Shown: positions 22,039 through 34,354 of the stretch, piece after piece
Layout of the letters: the number at the start of each line of letters is the position of its first letter
Position numbering within the stretch: the first letter of the stretch is position 1
Assembly (NCBI GenBank): GCA_022059125.1
Contig: JAEUWY010000001.1
Span: 2,046,001 to 2,110,000, forward strand
Reading direction: 5' to 3'
Length of the DNA: 64,000 bases
Origin: Corynespora cassiicola
Taxonomy: Eukaryota; Ascomycota; Dothideomycetes; Pleosporales; Corynesporascaceae
Notes under the pieces: model-generated
Seen by the model: only the letters and a program-made list of their open reading frames with translations
Databases searched by the model: none
Told to the model about the DNA's origin: nothing
Made by a program: the position numbers and the translations under genes

Positions 22039-24550
22039 GACGGTGATGGGTGCTGTGGTTGGGCGGCGGGTGCAGAGGGGACACGTGACTGTTCTGGGAG
22101 GTGGTCGCGGGCGGCGCCAGGCAGGCTCAGAGGCCCAGCAGGCTCGATTGCCTCAGCGACGGTTTGTGGCCAAGACGCGTCGGAATATTCGCAATATGGG
22201 AGTCAAAAGTTTCGCACGCGATGCAGCATCGAGAAATTCGGGCAGCTGCGAATATTCCGATGGCGTGGGGGGAGATATCTGATGGAAGAGTTGGGAGGGG
22301 GTCCGCGGTTGATGGGGCAAGGTGAGGACAGAGGCTGCGAGTTTCGGCTGTCCTGGGGTCTTTGCGCGGCGGCAACTTCGCTAGCACCAATCAGACGGCG
22401 CGCCTGGAATGCACGACGGTGAAGGTGAACAGGTGAGTGCGTCGTGGCGGACGCCGTTTTGGCCTGCCTGCTGCATGCCCTTCTGCTATTGTCGCACTGC
22501 ACAATAGAGCCAGCCTGCGTTTGCTGCCTTTTTGTTGCCATCGCCGGTTCGCGAGCGCGGTTAGCCTCTGCCCCCGCAGTCCCAACCAACCACGGCCCGC
22601 CATTCCACCACCATGCCGGCCCGCTGCTGGCTGGCTCTGTAGAGCATGGTGGGCCGTGGTCCTGCGCTGCTCCAGCATGGGGGCTGCCTGGCTTCGACAT
22701 GGAGTTTAACATTTGGCTGTGCCGCGCTGCTCAGAATCGCTTTCTTTGGGCCTGCGACTCAGTTGTCCCTGTCCACGGTCTGGTCCAGCCTAGCGTGCGC
22801 AATAACTTTCGGCTGGGGCCATCATACCTAGGCATGCCATCCTCACCACCACCCCGTGCAAACAATCTACATACCTGGGCAATCATCCACCTCTCCCTTG
22901 AGTGAGGGTCCACGTGAAACGGCCCCCGCGCGTTGGCGATTTAGCCTTGCTGTCAGTCCCGCCCGTTTTCCTCCTTACAGCAGTCCAAGGCTTGCCAACC
23001 ACAATGATACTTTCGTGGTACAGCTCCCAGCACATAGGACCGAATACTCGCTAGCCTGGACGCTTAATGATCCTCTGCCGTTCGTTTATGCTGACACCCT
23101 AAACCGTATTGTCGCCCGCTCGCTCATGGCGGTGGAACTGCTCGCCATGTCCAACTCAAGGCCAGAACCGAGCGGAGCTGAGTTTCGGCGCATTGGCAAG
23201 GCTGGTGGGCCCTCGGCCAGCCATAAGAAAACATCTGGCCGGCTGGCCAGCTGGCCAGCTGGGGGGCCGTTGATTTGCACCGTCGATGGAGGGTTGCTTA
23301 CCCGCTGATGCGGGTTAGTCGAAAACGGGTAGACAGGAGGTGCACCACCTCTTTCCGAAGCATTTCGGGCGTGGCTTTGGGGAGGTTTCAAAGCCCACTC
23401 CAGCCACGAGGTCAGCAGCGCCAGCAGACACCCGCTGCATTCATTACCCAGATATACATGCTTGGCCCGTTGGGATCAATGTAGGCTGCCGCCATTTCTC
23501 CGTTGATACCGTGAGCCACCGTGACGAACATTGTGTCTTATTGATGTGCGAAGCCGGCTCGTCGACCATGTTTGGAAGATCTGGCGCATGCCTGCCATGA
23601 GTCTGCTTGGCCGCGTGGTAAGGCAGTACACTTTCAACGGTACAAAGAGGCCGTGCTCTGGGCTGCACCCAGAAGGTCACCCTAGCCAAATCATGCTACT
23701 CGCCCCTTGGTCTGCTACTCTGGAGCGCCCTGCGCTACGAGACATGGCTGATGACGCCTGCTCCCAATTCCACGTCTCACTCCATGCGAATGGCGCCAGC
23801 CAACTGCTCTAGAATCGTTGCATCCCGGATCATAGCAAAGCCATGCTAGTGTACGCTCGGGTACTGCGGGTACGGGTATTCTGCTTCACGTGCCAAGAAC
23901 TCGCAAGATAGCCTGCAATCCAGGACAGCAAATCCAGGACAAATGGCGCCGTCCCGCCCAAACTCTACGTCTAGAGCTCGACCGGCGTGCTCTCGCCTGC
24001 CGATCAATCGCGGATATAAGCACTCGGACCGGGGGGAAGACCGACTGATGGCATTAATAATGGAGCACCGCAGCGCTGGACGTGGTCAAGCACGAATTGG
24101 GAGGCGTTGATCTTTATCGTGCATGCACCGTAACCGTCCAGCCGCCTCTGCTGTCGGCCAGTGGGTGCACGCCACCAGGTGAGCAGCGGCATCTCCCTGG
24201 CCGTCTCCCTGGCCGTCTCACTGGCAGGAGGCCGGCAAGCCCCTCCTCTCAGCCTCTAAGGGGCTAGGGAGCTGCCTCCCGCACTCAGCCCTACCGTGAC
24301 TTACCTAATATAAGTTAAGGCTGTTCCTTCCTTGGTTTCCATCAGATTTGAGATTCTCCCAGCGCTGCATCTCCTTCTCACTCCTTCTCCTTGCTTTGCG
24401 CACCTGTGCCGGCTCGGAGACTTTTTGCGCCTTTGTTTTCGACGCTGCTGTTCGGGCCAGGAAACGGTCGACCTGGATGCACCACGTTGGACCCCTTGTT
24501 CCCCGCGTTACCGCCCTGGATCGGCACTTGGAAAGTCGCCGGCGGCCATC
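22039..24550. other. Long intergenic region / leader of the Zn2Cys6 regulator
   Basis: No supported gene. Contains an 18-base perfect palindrome built on GGCCAGCTGGCC near 23241-23258, CACGTG near 22083, 22913 and 23888, a CCTAGG near 22828, and a three-copy 12-base tandem at 24193-24228. A strong start context for the downstream regulator is at 24551. Confidence 0.45.
24193..24228 (+). repeat. Tandem repeat, 12-base unit, three copies
   Basis: The unit CTCCCTGGCCGT occurs twice perfectly and a third time with changes, about 320 bases upstream of the Zn2Cys6 gene start. Confidence 0.8.
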
Positions 24551-25860
24551 ATGACGGCCGAGTCAAAAGGTGATATGGACCGTCCGGCTCGAATTCCCAG
24601 CACTGACGGCCCCAGTCTACAAGAAACGGCCACACCGCAAAGTCAAGAGCGGCTGTAGCACGTGCAAGCGAAGGAAAATAAAGGTGATGAGGCCCCTGAA
24701 GGTGATGCGGTGACTGCCTTGACTCATGGAGACTTACAAATCAAAAGTGTGATGAAGAGAAGCCACAGTGCTCCAACTGTGCTCGCTACGCTGCCGAATG
24801 CGTCTACCCTCCAGCATCGTCATCATCATCATCAGAGGGCACTCGAGAACGGGCGGCAACCGCCCGCTCTTCGACGACGCCTCCGCTGGTGCACACGCCC
24901 GAAAGCCAGAGCGACGAAATACCAGTCTTCAAGTGCTATGGCGGGGGGCACGATCTGCCCATCCGAGACCTCTCCTTGATGCACCAATGGACGATCGCGA
25001 CGTGTTATGGTTTTGGTGACGACAGCAATGGGCCGAGTTACGTGGACCCTTGGAAGTATGAAGTCCCCCTCCTCGGTCAGCAGTACCCTTTCGTAATGCG
25101 GGGGATACTGGCCGTCAGCGCACTGCATTTGGCCCAGGGATTCACAGACCCGCACATGAGGCTCAAGTACCTACGCATAGCGGCGTATCACCAAGACCTC
25201 GCACTGCCAGAGTATCGCAGTGAAGTCATTCAAGTGACGGAGAAGAACTTCGCGGCCGTGCTTGCGTTTTCCACGTTGATCACGGTGTACTCATTTGCCG
25301 CGCCCAAGGACCCAGGCACTTTCTTTTTCGACGGATGCCCCGAGTGGATCTTCTTGCACCGTGGGGTCGGTCTTCTGCCAACTGGAAGGCAGAGGTGGAT
25401 GAGTGACAGTTTCCTATCAGACCAGATGCATCGCCGGAGCCTGCAGCCGATCGACCCAGCCATTAACCCCGATGACCACCGACTGGTGGCACTGCAATCG
25501 ATGCTCTACGATCTGCCCGCAGAGGACCAGGTGGAGATTGCGGCCTACGAGAGCTCCTTGTTCGAGCTCCGCCAGGCATTTGCGCACACGTTCAGCCCGG
25601 AAAGCAGGCTCGGGACCAAATACGCCATCCTCGTCTGGTGCGAGCGGGTGCCTTCGATGTATTTGGACATGTTGAAGCAACGCCGCCCCCGCGCCTTGGT
25701 GCTCTTTGCACACATTGCCATCCTGGCCAAACGGGCCGAGCACCTCTTTTGGTATCTCGATGGCTGGGCGGAGCTTTGCTTATCTGAGATGAAGCCGTAT
25801 CTGGGGGACGAGTTTCTGCCGTGGATCGAGTGGCCACTGGAAGCCTGCGGCATGAATTGA
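24551..25860 (+). CDS. Zn(II)2Cys6 binuclear-cluster transcription factor
   Basis: Nuclear DNA-binding regulator. Exons 24551-24569 (a 19-base first coding exon), 24616-24683 and 24748-25860 give 399 residues. The Zn2Cys6 cluster has the six ligands C20, C23, C30, C37, C40 and C47 (CSTCKRRKIK, then CDEEKPQCSNC across the second intron), preceded by the basic arm KKRPHRKVKSG. A Ser-rich linker follows. The remaining helical domain (HQWTIATCYGF, QYPFVMRGILAVSALHLA) resembles the fungal-specific regulatory domain of sterol-uptake (UPC2-like) factors. Exon 1 was placed because the cluster frame has no ATG before an upstream stop, and a 46-base intron restores it in phase. Target genes unknown. 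Confidence 0.85.
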
Positions 25861-26313
25861 GACGAGGGGAGGGGGCACATTGCCGCGACGGGCTTATCGT
25901 CCGCAGCCAAATGCAAAGCTGGTGTCATGATGGCTGCCATCCTGCCGGCTCATACGAAACAGACACGTATCTGTGCGATGCTCGGCGCAAAAAAGGAATA
26001 TGGCGCCAGAATTCGGTGAGATCGGTTAAGGTGCGCCGCCGAGCATTATTCGTTGGGCTTCACTTGACTCCAGAGTGTCCAGCGTCTCCGCCGGAGCCGA
26101 TGCGGGATGATCCATGTCCGTTTACAGCGCGTCGTTTGATGGGGGAGTCCATCCTCGGGCTGGATCAGCGGCCACCGGCAGACAGACGGGACGGAGGGAG
26201 GAAGAAGAAGAAGAGGAAGAAGAAAAGAAGAGTCGAATGCCGTCACTGGACAGGGTAGGGTAGGCCAGGCCAGGTCGGGCGGCAAGACTGTCTGTCGTCT
26301 CGTTGGGGTAGTG

Positions 26314-26343
26314 GAGACGAGACGAGACGAGACGAGACGAGAC
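26314..26343 (+). repeat. Pentanucleotide microsatellite (GAGAC)6
   Basis: Six perfect GAGAC units. Confidence 0.9.
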
Positions 26344-27294
26344 AAGACAGGAGGATACGGGCAGGCTGAGGGAGGCTCGGAATAGTTCTAGCTGGCCGAC
26401 AAAGTTGAGCGCGTGAGGCTGGTAGGCGGGTAATCTCCGAGAGTCGCCCCGACGTCTGGAGAGGCAGACGATCCGGGGCGGATTCGTGCCGGTAAGGAAG
26501 CGCGGACTGGTTGGCTGGCAGGCGGGCAGGCGTGTAGTTGTAGTCGCGGTCGCCGAGGGTGGTGGCTACGGGGCGTCGGTTAGACTGCAGCCAATGCACG
26601 ACGATTGCAAATGATTAACGGCGAGAAATACAAGTCTGCGACGCCTAACCGAAACCAGGCGGGTTCGGCTCGGCCCGCATCCAATAGGGGCCAACGTCTC
26701 AACGACTCTGCTTCGCGCGGTCCTGGCACCCCGAGGGTTTCCACGCCCTCTGGCAGCGGGCTGGGGGCTGTCTTACTCGGATCCGCCGCCCGTCGCTATG
26801 TTGCTTCCGCAGGGCCCCCGCGCGCAGAGAATGCCCCCCCCCCCCTCCCCCCGTGCCCGCTGTCCGCCGCCCGTGTGCTGTCTGTCCAGGTGCTGCCGTC
26901 GCTGGGCCCAATCTCCCGCCGCGGACAGGGCCCGCTCCGCCCCTCGTCCAGCAGAGCGTACGGCTGGCCGGGATCTGCGGGGCTGGCCCTCGTTGCCCAA
27001 GTATGCCTCCTCGGCCGCGTGCCCGGCGCCTCGCACATGTCGAATCACCGCCTGTCGCGGCGGAAACACGTAGAAGCTCGCGGCTAGGCGCCTACGCGCC
27101 TACATGCGCTCGAGGAACCAGTGGCGCCGTCGCGAACCTTGCAGGGCGGCCCGAACGTCGGGTCCTATTGGGCTATGCATGTCATTTATTCCTAATTAGC
27201 AGGCGGGGAGCGATTGCCGCTCCGTTGCCCGTATCTTCCCACCGCTTCCCGCCAGCACCAATGCTCTCTCTCCTGCCTCCTACCCTCTACCCAT

Positions 27295-27318
27295 CAGCAG
27301 CAGCAGCAGCAGCAGCAG
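27295..27318 (+). repeat. Trinucleotide run (CAG)8 directly before a start codon
   Basis: Eight CAG units end one base before the ATG at 27320. They lie in the leader and are not translated in the patatin frame. Confidence 0.85.
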
Positions 27319-27319
27319 C

Positions 27320-29199
27320 ATGTCATGGTGCCCGGTCGATTTTAGCTTAGTGAGATACTCGCCCGTCGAGGGAACCCATTACTTTTATGACCCTGCATAT
27401 CCGGCCGCCATCCAGTTCCTGCTCGACGGCAAATGGGAGTCGTGGGATGTCGGCTGGGTTCGATAGTACGTCCACTCTCCGCTCCACTCCCGGACGCTGT
27501 GCTAATCATGGCCCAGCAAGGCCCAGGACCCGGACCTGAGACGCGTCGCCGAGGACGCTGAACAGAGACTGGTTCGCGACCGCTCGTCGGGATACAGGCA
27601 ATGGCCCTCGCCGCCGCCCTCGGGTCAGAGTCCCAGCATCAACGGCCACTCGCACAGTGGAGGAGCCTCACCGCTGCCCTCGCCGCGTCACAGCGACCTC
27701 CCTCCCTCGGCTCTGCATCACCAACCGCCTCAGGGCCCACTCCCCATCTCTCCCCAGTCACATGGTCCACCAACCCCATCCACCCACTCGGCCTCTTACT
27801 TCTCTCCCTATCTCAACCGTCCGGGCCCGGGTCCGCCAACGTCGAATCCTGTCCAGACGCCGCATGCCTCTTCAGTCGCCTCGCCGCCACTCCCAGCACC
27901 GTCACCTCAGGACAATTTCAGCCCCACTTCTGCTAATTTCCCGCAGCAGCATGCCCTCTCTCCAATTGACCGGTCCTCAAAGGATGCGACCTCGTCGGCG
28001 TCGCCAGTCGTGCCAGCGAACCGCGAGACCAAGGTGCTCCTTTCCCTGGATGGGGACGGAGTCCGCGGACTCTCTTCCATGCTGCTTGTAGAGTCCCTGG
28101 TCAATGCCGTCTGTGTCAAGATTGGGCGGCAGCTATCACCTTACCAAATCTTCGATTTAATGGCAGGCACGTCGACCGGTGGCGTGTTGGCCATCCTGCT
28201 GGGCCGTCTTCGCATGCAAGCCCACAGCGCGCGCGAGTCATATAAGCAACTTCTGAAACAGACGTTTTTGAATAAGAAAGCCTTCTTCGTCTCGCTCGAC
28301 CCGCACATTCCTACGCCTTCGGAGGTGGACGGCAGAGCCCTCGAGAATGAAATCAAAGCCGTTGTGAAGAGAGAAGTCGGCAACGAGGATGAAGTGTTTC
28401 TCGACGCGCGCAAAGACTCGGCGGACGTGTAAGTGTGCAACCACTTTGACACCTTCTCCCTTGAAAGCAAAAAAAAAAGGACGCAAATCAGAGACTGACA
28501 TGTGCCTTCTTCCCATGCTAAAGCTTCGTCGTCTCCACACATATTGACATTGGCACCAACCGACCTGCCGTAATCCGCACCTACCAGACGCGCCGCATCA
28601 CGGGCCCGGACATCGACAAGAACATGTCCATCTGGCAGGCCATGCAGGCCACCATCACGGCGCCCCGCTGGATGCAGCCCCGCGACGGCTTCAACCGCCG
28701 TCCCGTCATCGAGCCGGGCCTCGTCGACCACGGCTTCACCAAGAACAATCCCGTCCGCGACATCCTGTTCGAGTGCCGCAAGCTGTACCGCTACGCAAAC
28801 GACATGATGGTGGTTGTCTCCATCGGCACCGGCGTGGGCGTCGACCGCATGAATGAGGTGCACGAGATGGCCAACTCGGTCGAGGATCGCATGGGCGAGG
28901 CGCAGTCGTGGGGTGGCAAGTTTGTCTTGGACAACCAGGCCCTCATTGAGAGGGGATGGATGAAGTACTTTCGGTTCAGTGTGCCCGACCTGGATAATGT
29001 GCCGTTGGAGGAGTGGTGTCAGGAGGACCTTATCAAAGAGAAGACGTCGGCGTATCTGGGGAGGCCGGAGGTGGGACAGGCGTTTTATGCCTGTGTGGAT
29101 GCCATCACGGCGATTATAATGGGGCATATCGATGAAGAGGACAAGGGAGTATATCATTCGTCTGGCCTTCCTGCGGGTAGTGGGCACGTGAATTGGTAG
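27320..29199 (+). CDS. Patatin-like phospholipase (iPLA2-type acyl hydrolase)
   Basis: Exons 27320-27465, 27517-28428 and 28524-29199 give 577 residues. An N-terminal module of about 70 residues (VRYSPVEGTHYFYDPAYPAA, then WESWDVGWVRYK) precedes a Pro/Ser/His-rich disordered linker to about residue 210. The patatin domain has the oxyanion loop DGDGVRG (from D227), the nucleophile elbow GTSTGG with Ser268, and the catalytic Asp421 in a DHG triplet, where many patatins have DGG/DGA. So the Ser-Asp dyad is complete. A helical end (EVGQAFYACVDAITAIIMG) follows. The family hydrolyses sn-2 acyl chains of phospholipids; substrate and location are unknown. The long open frame antisense to this gene is a shadow. 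Confidence 0.9.
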
Positions 29200-30634
29200 A
29201 GAAGGTCCTTTTTTTTTTAATCCCGCCCTTTTTTTCAGAATAAAAGGAATCGGCAAGTTTAGCATTGGCATTGGGAGGGTGGAATTTTGCTTTGGGCATT
29301 TCTTCCATTGTCGGGCTTGCATGTTTGGCGGGAGGCTAGCTTTGTCGTCTTGGACATTTGGAGGTTCTTGTTCTCTTTTACAGGAAGAGACTTCTTCATG
29401 ATGGGACGATTCTGTAGACTACATTTACTTAATAGGAAAAAGTTTCCAAGTGGCGGATGAGCAGCTTTTTGGTGCTGGAGTGGGCGGAGTTGGAGTTGGA
29501 AGGTCAGGAGGGATTACTTGTATGGCTGTAGAAGTGACGAGCAATTCATCTGTAAATATTGCCAATGGCTTTTTTCGTCTACTTCAATCCTTCTCTAGAG
29601 TTGATATTGGAGCTGATCCGGCCGAAACAGATTACCCGCCGAGCAATCAGACCAGCTAGAGCACCGGGAACGCCTTCTCGACTACAGACCAAATCCCACT
29701 AGGCCAATTCCCGTCTCAAAAACACAAGAAGCGTATACTGGCGCCAATCTCATAAAGATCTATCCGGAAACCCCCCAACTTCACCACCAAACCCTCGACC
29801 CTTTCATCCCCCCTCACCACCAACCCCGAAGACCCCTCGCCAACAACCCATGACATGGCCCGTAATCTCGCTCGCACGACCCAACCTCAAGGCAACCATC
29901 TCTCGGCGACCCGGCATCCGGGTAATCAACCCACGGCACGGCCAAGCGACCCGAAGAGCGCAGAACCGCGCCGCAGCACGCACGCACGCACGCACGCTGC
30001 GTCCGCTTACTCTGCTCGCTCGTTCGCCCTCTCCGCCCAATGGCGCGATTGGGAATGCGGCGCGGTGATCATGGCGTGGGGGGTGGGGGTTGTTATTCCT
30101 TCGCGCTTGGCGGGGGTATGTTTGTTCGCGCGTGCGTGCGTACGAGGTGGGAGCGAGGACGGGAAGGCGGTTGGGTGATTATGATGGAAGTTTATAGGCG
30201 GGTTATTGGCCGCAGGGGGGGGTTGTGGGATTGAGGATGGGGTTTGGGGTCAGGGCGTAATGGGATTTTGGGAACGAGGGGGTGTGACGGGTTGGAGGAG
30301 GAGACTTGGCTGTTGAGATTAAGCATTGCTGCCGCAGGAGGGCGGAGCGAGGGAAGAGTGCTAAGAGGGGGCTTTTGGTGATTGGTGATTTCAGGTTGCT
30401 GGGGCTTGGGGCAGGTGGTGGGTGAGCGGGAGGGGGGACGTGGTTGTGGAGAGAGGGTGTTGACGTCAGCTGTGGTCGCCTTGGTGGGATAATAAGGGGT
30501 ACGAGGACTTGATTCTTTTTTCTCTTTACAGGTTCCTGTTTTGATTCACTCACCACAACTTTGTGCTGCATTCTGTGGCAAATTTCGTGGCAAGTCACTG
30601 AGTTTCAAACAATTGCACTTTAGTCTGCAATATC
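29200..30634. other. Intergenic region
   Basis: No supported gene. Contains an ACGC tandem run near 29977-29998 and GT-rich tracts. Base composition changes after this stretch. Confidence 0.5.
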
Positions 30635-32503
30635 ATGGTGACTGCCGTCCCTGAAACGGATGCCGCTCACCATGGCGAGATGAAAGATACTCGGGGAACA
30701 TGCACAGATCCAAGCCATCAAAAAGGATAGAATCGAGCTCCAAGAGTCTGGTATGTTTCCATCATACCCCTTAGCCCCCCGGGGGTAGCGCTATGACGAC
30801 AAACCCCCCAATAGACATCCCGTCCACACTTCCATTTTCATCTCCCTACACAACCCTCAACTCTGACTTTAATTTAAAGACGCCTGGCACAAACTCGGCT
30901 GCTCCTTTCCTACCTGGCGCGAATGGCAAATCCTAGGCGTCGTCTTCCTCATCCAAATCAGCATCAACATGAACGCCTCCATGTACGCCAACGGCGTTTC
31001 CCACACCAGCGAAGAACATGGTATCTCCAAACAAGTTGCACGCATCCCACAGATGGCCTTCCTGGTCGCCTACGGCTTCTTTTGCGAGCTCTGGGCACCC
31101 TGGAGCGAAGAGTACGGCCGCTAGTCCATTCAGCAGCTCAGTCTGTTCTTGGTCAATATCTAGCAGCTATCCTGTACGCTGGCGAAGAACTATGCTACGT
31201 ATGTGGTGTATAGGACGCTTGGGGGACTTTCGACGGCGGGGGGTAGCGTGATACTGGGTGTCTTGGCGGATATGTGGAAGCCAGATGAGCAAGAGTATGC
31301 AGTGGCGCTTTGGTGCTTTCCAGCGTTGGGAGTCGGTGGTTGGCGCCATCGTAGGAGGTTTCGTAGAAGAACATCTCTCCTTGCCGTGGATCTTTTGGGT
31401 GCAGTTGATCGTGGGTAGGGTTGTGCCGGCTGTTCAATTTGTTTGCAACCCAGAGACGCGCTCAACAATTCTTTTGGATCGCGAGGCAAAGAGGAGACGT
31501 AAAACTTGAGAGTATCCGAATATATATGGGCCAAATGAGATGAGGTTGAGGAAGATGACGTTCAAGGAGTTTGGCACCATATTTGGCAGGTATGTTTTGG
31601 AAAGTGATTTGAGAAGGAAACAGGCTGACACAGTCTAGGCCATTTTACATATTCTTCACTGAGCTGATTGTTCTTTGGCTATCTCTTCTGAGCAGATTCA
31701 GCGACGCCCTAATCTTCACTTTTTTGCAGTCTTTCCAACCGGTGTATGAACAGTGGGGCTTCGGGATGGTCGGTATTAGCTTGGCCTTTATACAGTGAGT
31801 TGTAGTGTTCCTGTTCTGGAATAATCAAAGTTGACCTCTTCTCAGTCTATTACTTAGTTACATCTTTTCTTACCTTTCATACCTCCCCTAAATTCACCAC
31901 GTTCGCCGCATACGCCGTCGCGATCCTGGAAAGTTACAGCCCGAAGCAAGGTTATGATGACTTTTATTCCTTGCGCCGCTCGAGACAATTGGATTGTTTG
32001 GTCTCGCATGGACATCTCTTGGCCCCGACCATGGAGTACCATGGATTGCCACGATGATATTTAGCTGTATGGTCGGCATAGCTAATGTAAGATTCCCGAC
32101 TTCGTTTGTTACTTGATATGTACTTACTTCCGTCCAGTACGCCATCTATCAATCTTCTATCGATTATCAAACTGCTGCATATGGTCCATATGCCGCCTCG
32201 GCAACTGGTGGCAACGATCTAGCCCGTGACTTTCTCGCAGGTATCGCGGCCCTGTACTCTGCACCAATGTACGAAAATATTCCTGGCCACCCGCTCGAGT
32301 ATGCGTCTACAACTCTAGCATGTTGGGCAATCCTTGTGACAATACCTATCTATGTAGTATACAAAAAGGGACCTGAGATTAGGGAAAAGAGTAGGTTTGC
32401 ACAGAGCTCAGACAAGAGTCGTATACAGACGAAGAAGAGAAGAAAGAGTAGTCTCGCGGGAGTGGAGAATTATGCCGAGAGGGAAAATTTGGAGAAAGCA
32501 TGA
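30635..32503 (+). pseudogene. Decayed MFS DHA1 transporter
   Basis: Clear remains of a second multidrug transporter. A start at 30635 is followed by a frame change before the segment IKKDRIELQES. An exon then gives WREWQILGVVFLIQISINMN up to EEYGR, where TAG stops the frame (tag at 31123-31125), and a second TAG interrupts LFLVNI/QL. TM4-5 follow (LGGLSTAGGSVILGVLADMW), then ETRSTILLDREAKRRRK, FSDALIFTFLQSF, and a TGA-TGA pair after PEARL where relatives carry two Trp. The C-terminal third (YAIYQSSIDY, ASATGGNDLARDFLAGIAA) is still open to a TGA at 32501-32503. Its introns still look functional, so inactivation is fairly recent. The two TAG stops are single TpG to TpA changes from Trp codons, as repeat-induced point mutation would make. 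It is a different DHA1 subgroup from the gene at 2954. Confidence 0.88.
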
Positions 32504-34354
32504 AGATAGCCTTTGACATTCACCTTACGAGGTTTCCTCGTAATCTACGTTAAACATCAGGATATTTAATAGAAACCCAATCTAAGGATTTTACATGGAG
32601 CAAATTTAGAGCTTGTGCTGATGCTTGAACACTTTAATAATTATTACATTGCAGCCAAAAAATCTTCAGGTTCTTTCTAAGTGGATTTTTAGAAATCAAG
32701 TATATTGTGATCATGTAGACTTTCGAGGGCTATAGACCGAGGCAAACCGTGGAATGCCCCTGATGATTCAGCAAATATAATATTAGATCCTGTTTCATAC
32801 TATTCTAGAAAATCCATCTAATTAAAGCATCTAATGGATGTTATTGACGGACTAAAGGTTCTGTGGTGGATTGAAGTGGCCATTTACGTCCCTAGGTCGG
32901 CGGACAGGATTTGTGAATATCACGTGACTTCGAAGCTGAATTAGTCATAGGTACCTAGATGCCTAGATAGTGGTTTGCACGAGCAAACTATTGTTACTAG
33001 GGGATATCTTTACTTTTTTCCTGTGCCAGGGACTGCAATGGAGGTACCTACCTACCTAGGCAGGTACAACACATAGTTTCTGTATTGCCAGTGCCACATT
33101 ACGGCCGAGACGTTTCTTCACCGGTTGACTAACCCCTGTTCCCAGACATTGATCAACGAGGATTTGACTCGTTAAGGTACACCGGTGATTATGATTCTGT
33201 CTTAATGAACGCCAGAATATGAAGATCAGGTTCTTCCTAGTTGCCAACGGGGACTAGATATTGTAGTGGTATCCACATAACTCCAGGTGGAACAGCATAT
33301 GCACCCCTTAGCCCAATAGAACAGACCAGTGAAAAAAATTAGGCTGCTATAACACAATTGATGTCTCCTCATGTATGAGGTGCAATCCTCTTCAGTCCTA
33401 TTATTGGAGCCGCTTCCATAACTCTTTGTGACTTTTTTGGAGACCGTATACCCTAGCATTCATATGAATTGGTGCCCAGATTGAAGTAGTAACGAAAGCG
33501 CCTCACAGATCATTCTTACCATAATAGCAGACTAAGGCTGAGTTGACAAAGCCTATCTTGGCACCTTGTTCACTCAGCATAATCAACTGTTCTACGGCGC
33601 TAGATACTGTAGTGAAAACACGATACCGAGGGGAAAGAACTTGCAGATGTTCATGAAGGACAATGGTGGCTTAGAACCTGGCTTGTGTCAGAAAATGCCA
33701 AGGAAAACACGAACTGTCGTGGCACCGGAGAAGCACTGCAACGCCTAGCTCCTACGAATATATTAATGAGGCGGACTAGCCACATGGCAGCACGAAATAT
33801 CAGGTGCCCTAACATGTCGGATCTATTGGTGTCGACGATGTGGCAGAAACTGCAACGATGTCAGTCACTCGACATCGCATTCGCCCGGATAATCTGGTTA
33901 TATTCTTTCAGGTTTCCGATATGGTACGATTGAGAGCTTCCTTGCTGTTGTGTATCGCAATGGAGCACATGATGCCTTATCGCTGTCCCTTGGCAAGGCA
34001 GTTTTCGCCTATCCTACACTGCCCCGCTCCAAGGCTGACGTGAGACCAACTTCCTTTTTGAGAGAAAGGGACATGATTCAGCACACCTGAAAAATTTTGC
34101 CCAAACTTGAGTATTTGGAAATTGGTCAGGCCCGAGTTGGCAACATTCCCTAGGGCATGTTGCTTGTTGGATTTCGGCCTTGTGATATTGTTACATGAAG
34201 AAAGTGTAGAGCGGCGTCTCGCCATGACAAGATCTAGATCTGAAATGATCCATCTTAAGTAACGTTTAGTTTACATACTGTTTGACTTGTACATAGTAAG
34301 GCTGTTATCGACACATAAAGAAATTAATGGTAGTTGAAATGACAGATACAGTGC
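32504..34354. other. AT-rich intergenic region with CCTAGG/CACGTG motifs
   Basis: No gene recognised. It contains a CCTAGG at 32891, CACGTG at 32921, GGTACCTAG near 32950 and CCTACCTAGG at 33051. This is the first of several such paired motifs in the AT-rich half of the window. Confidence 0.5.

Larger units (their letters stand above)
25861..27319. other. Intergenic region with simple repeats
   Basis: No supported gene. Purine-rich A/G tract near 26198-26230, a GAGAC pentamer array, and a C-rich tract near 26836-26855. It leads directly into the CAG run before the patatin gene. Confidence 0.5.

Noticed and set aside
28141..29322. 393-codon open frame on the minus strand
   Set aside because: It is exactly antisense to the patatin exons and has no domain; typical shadow of a GC-rich coding region.
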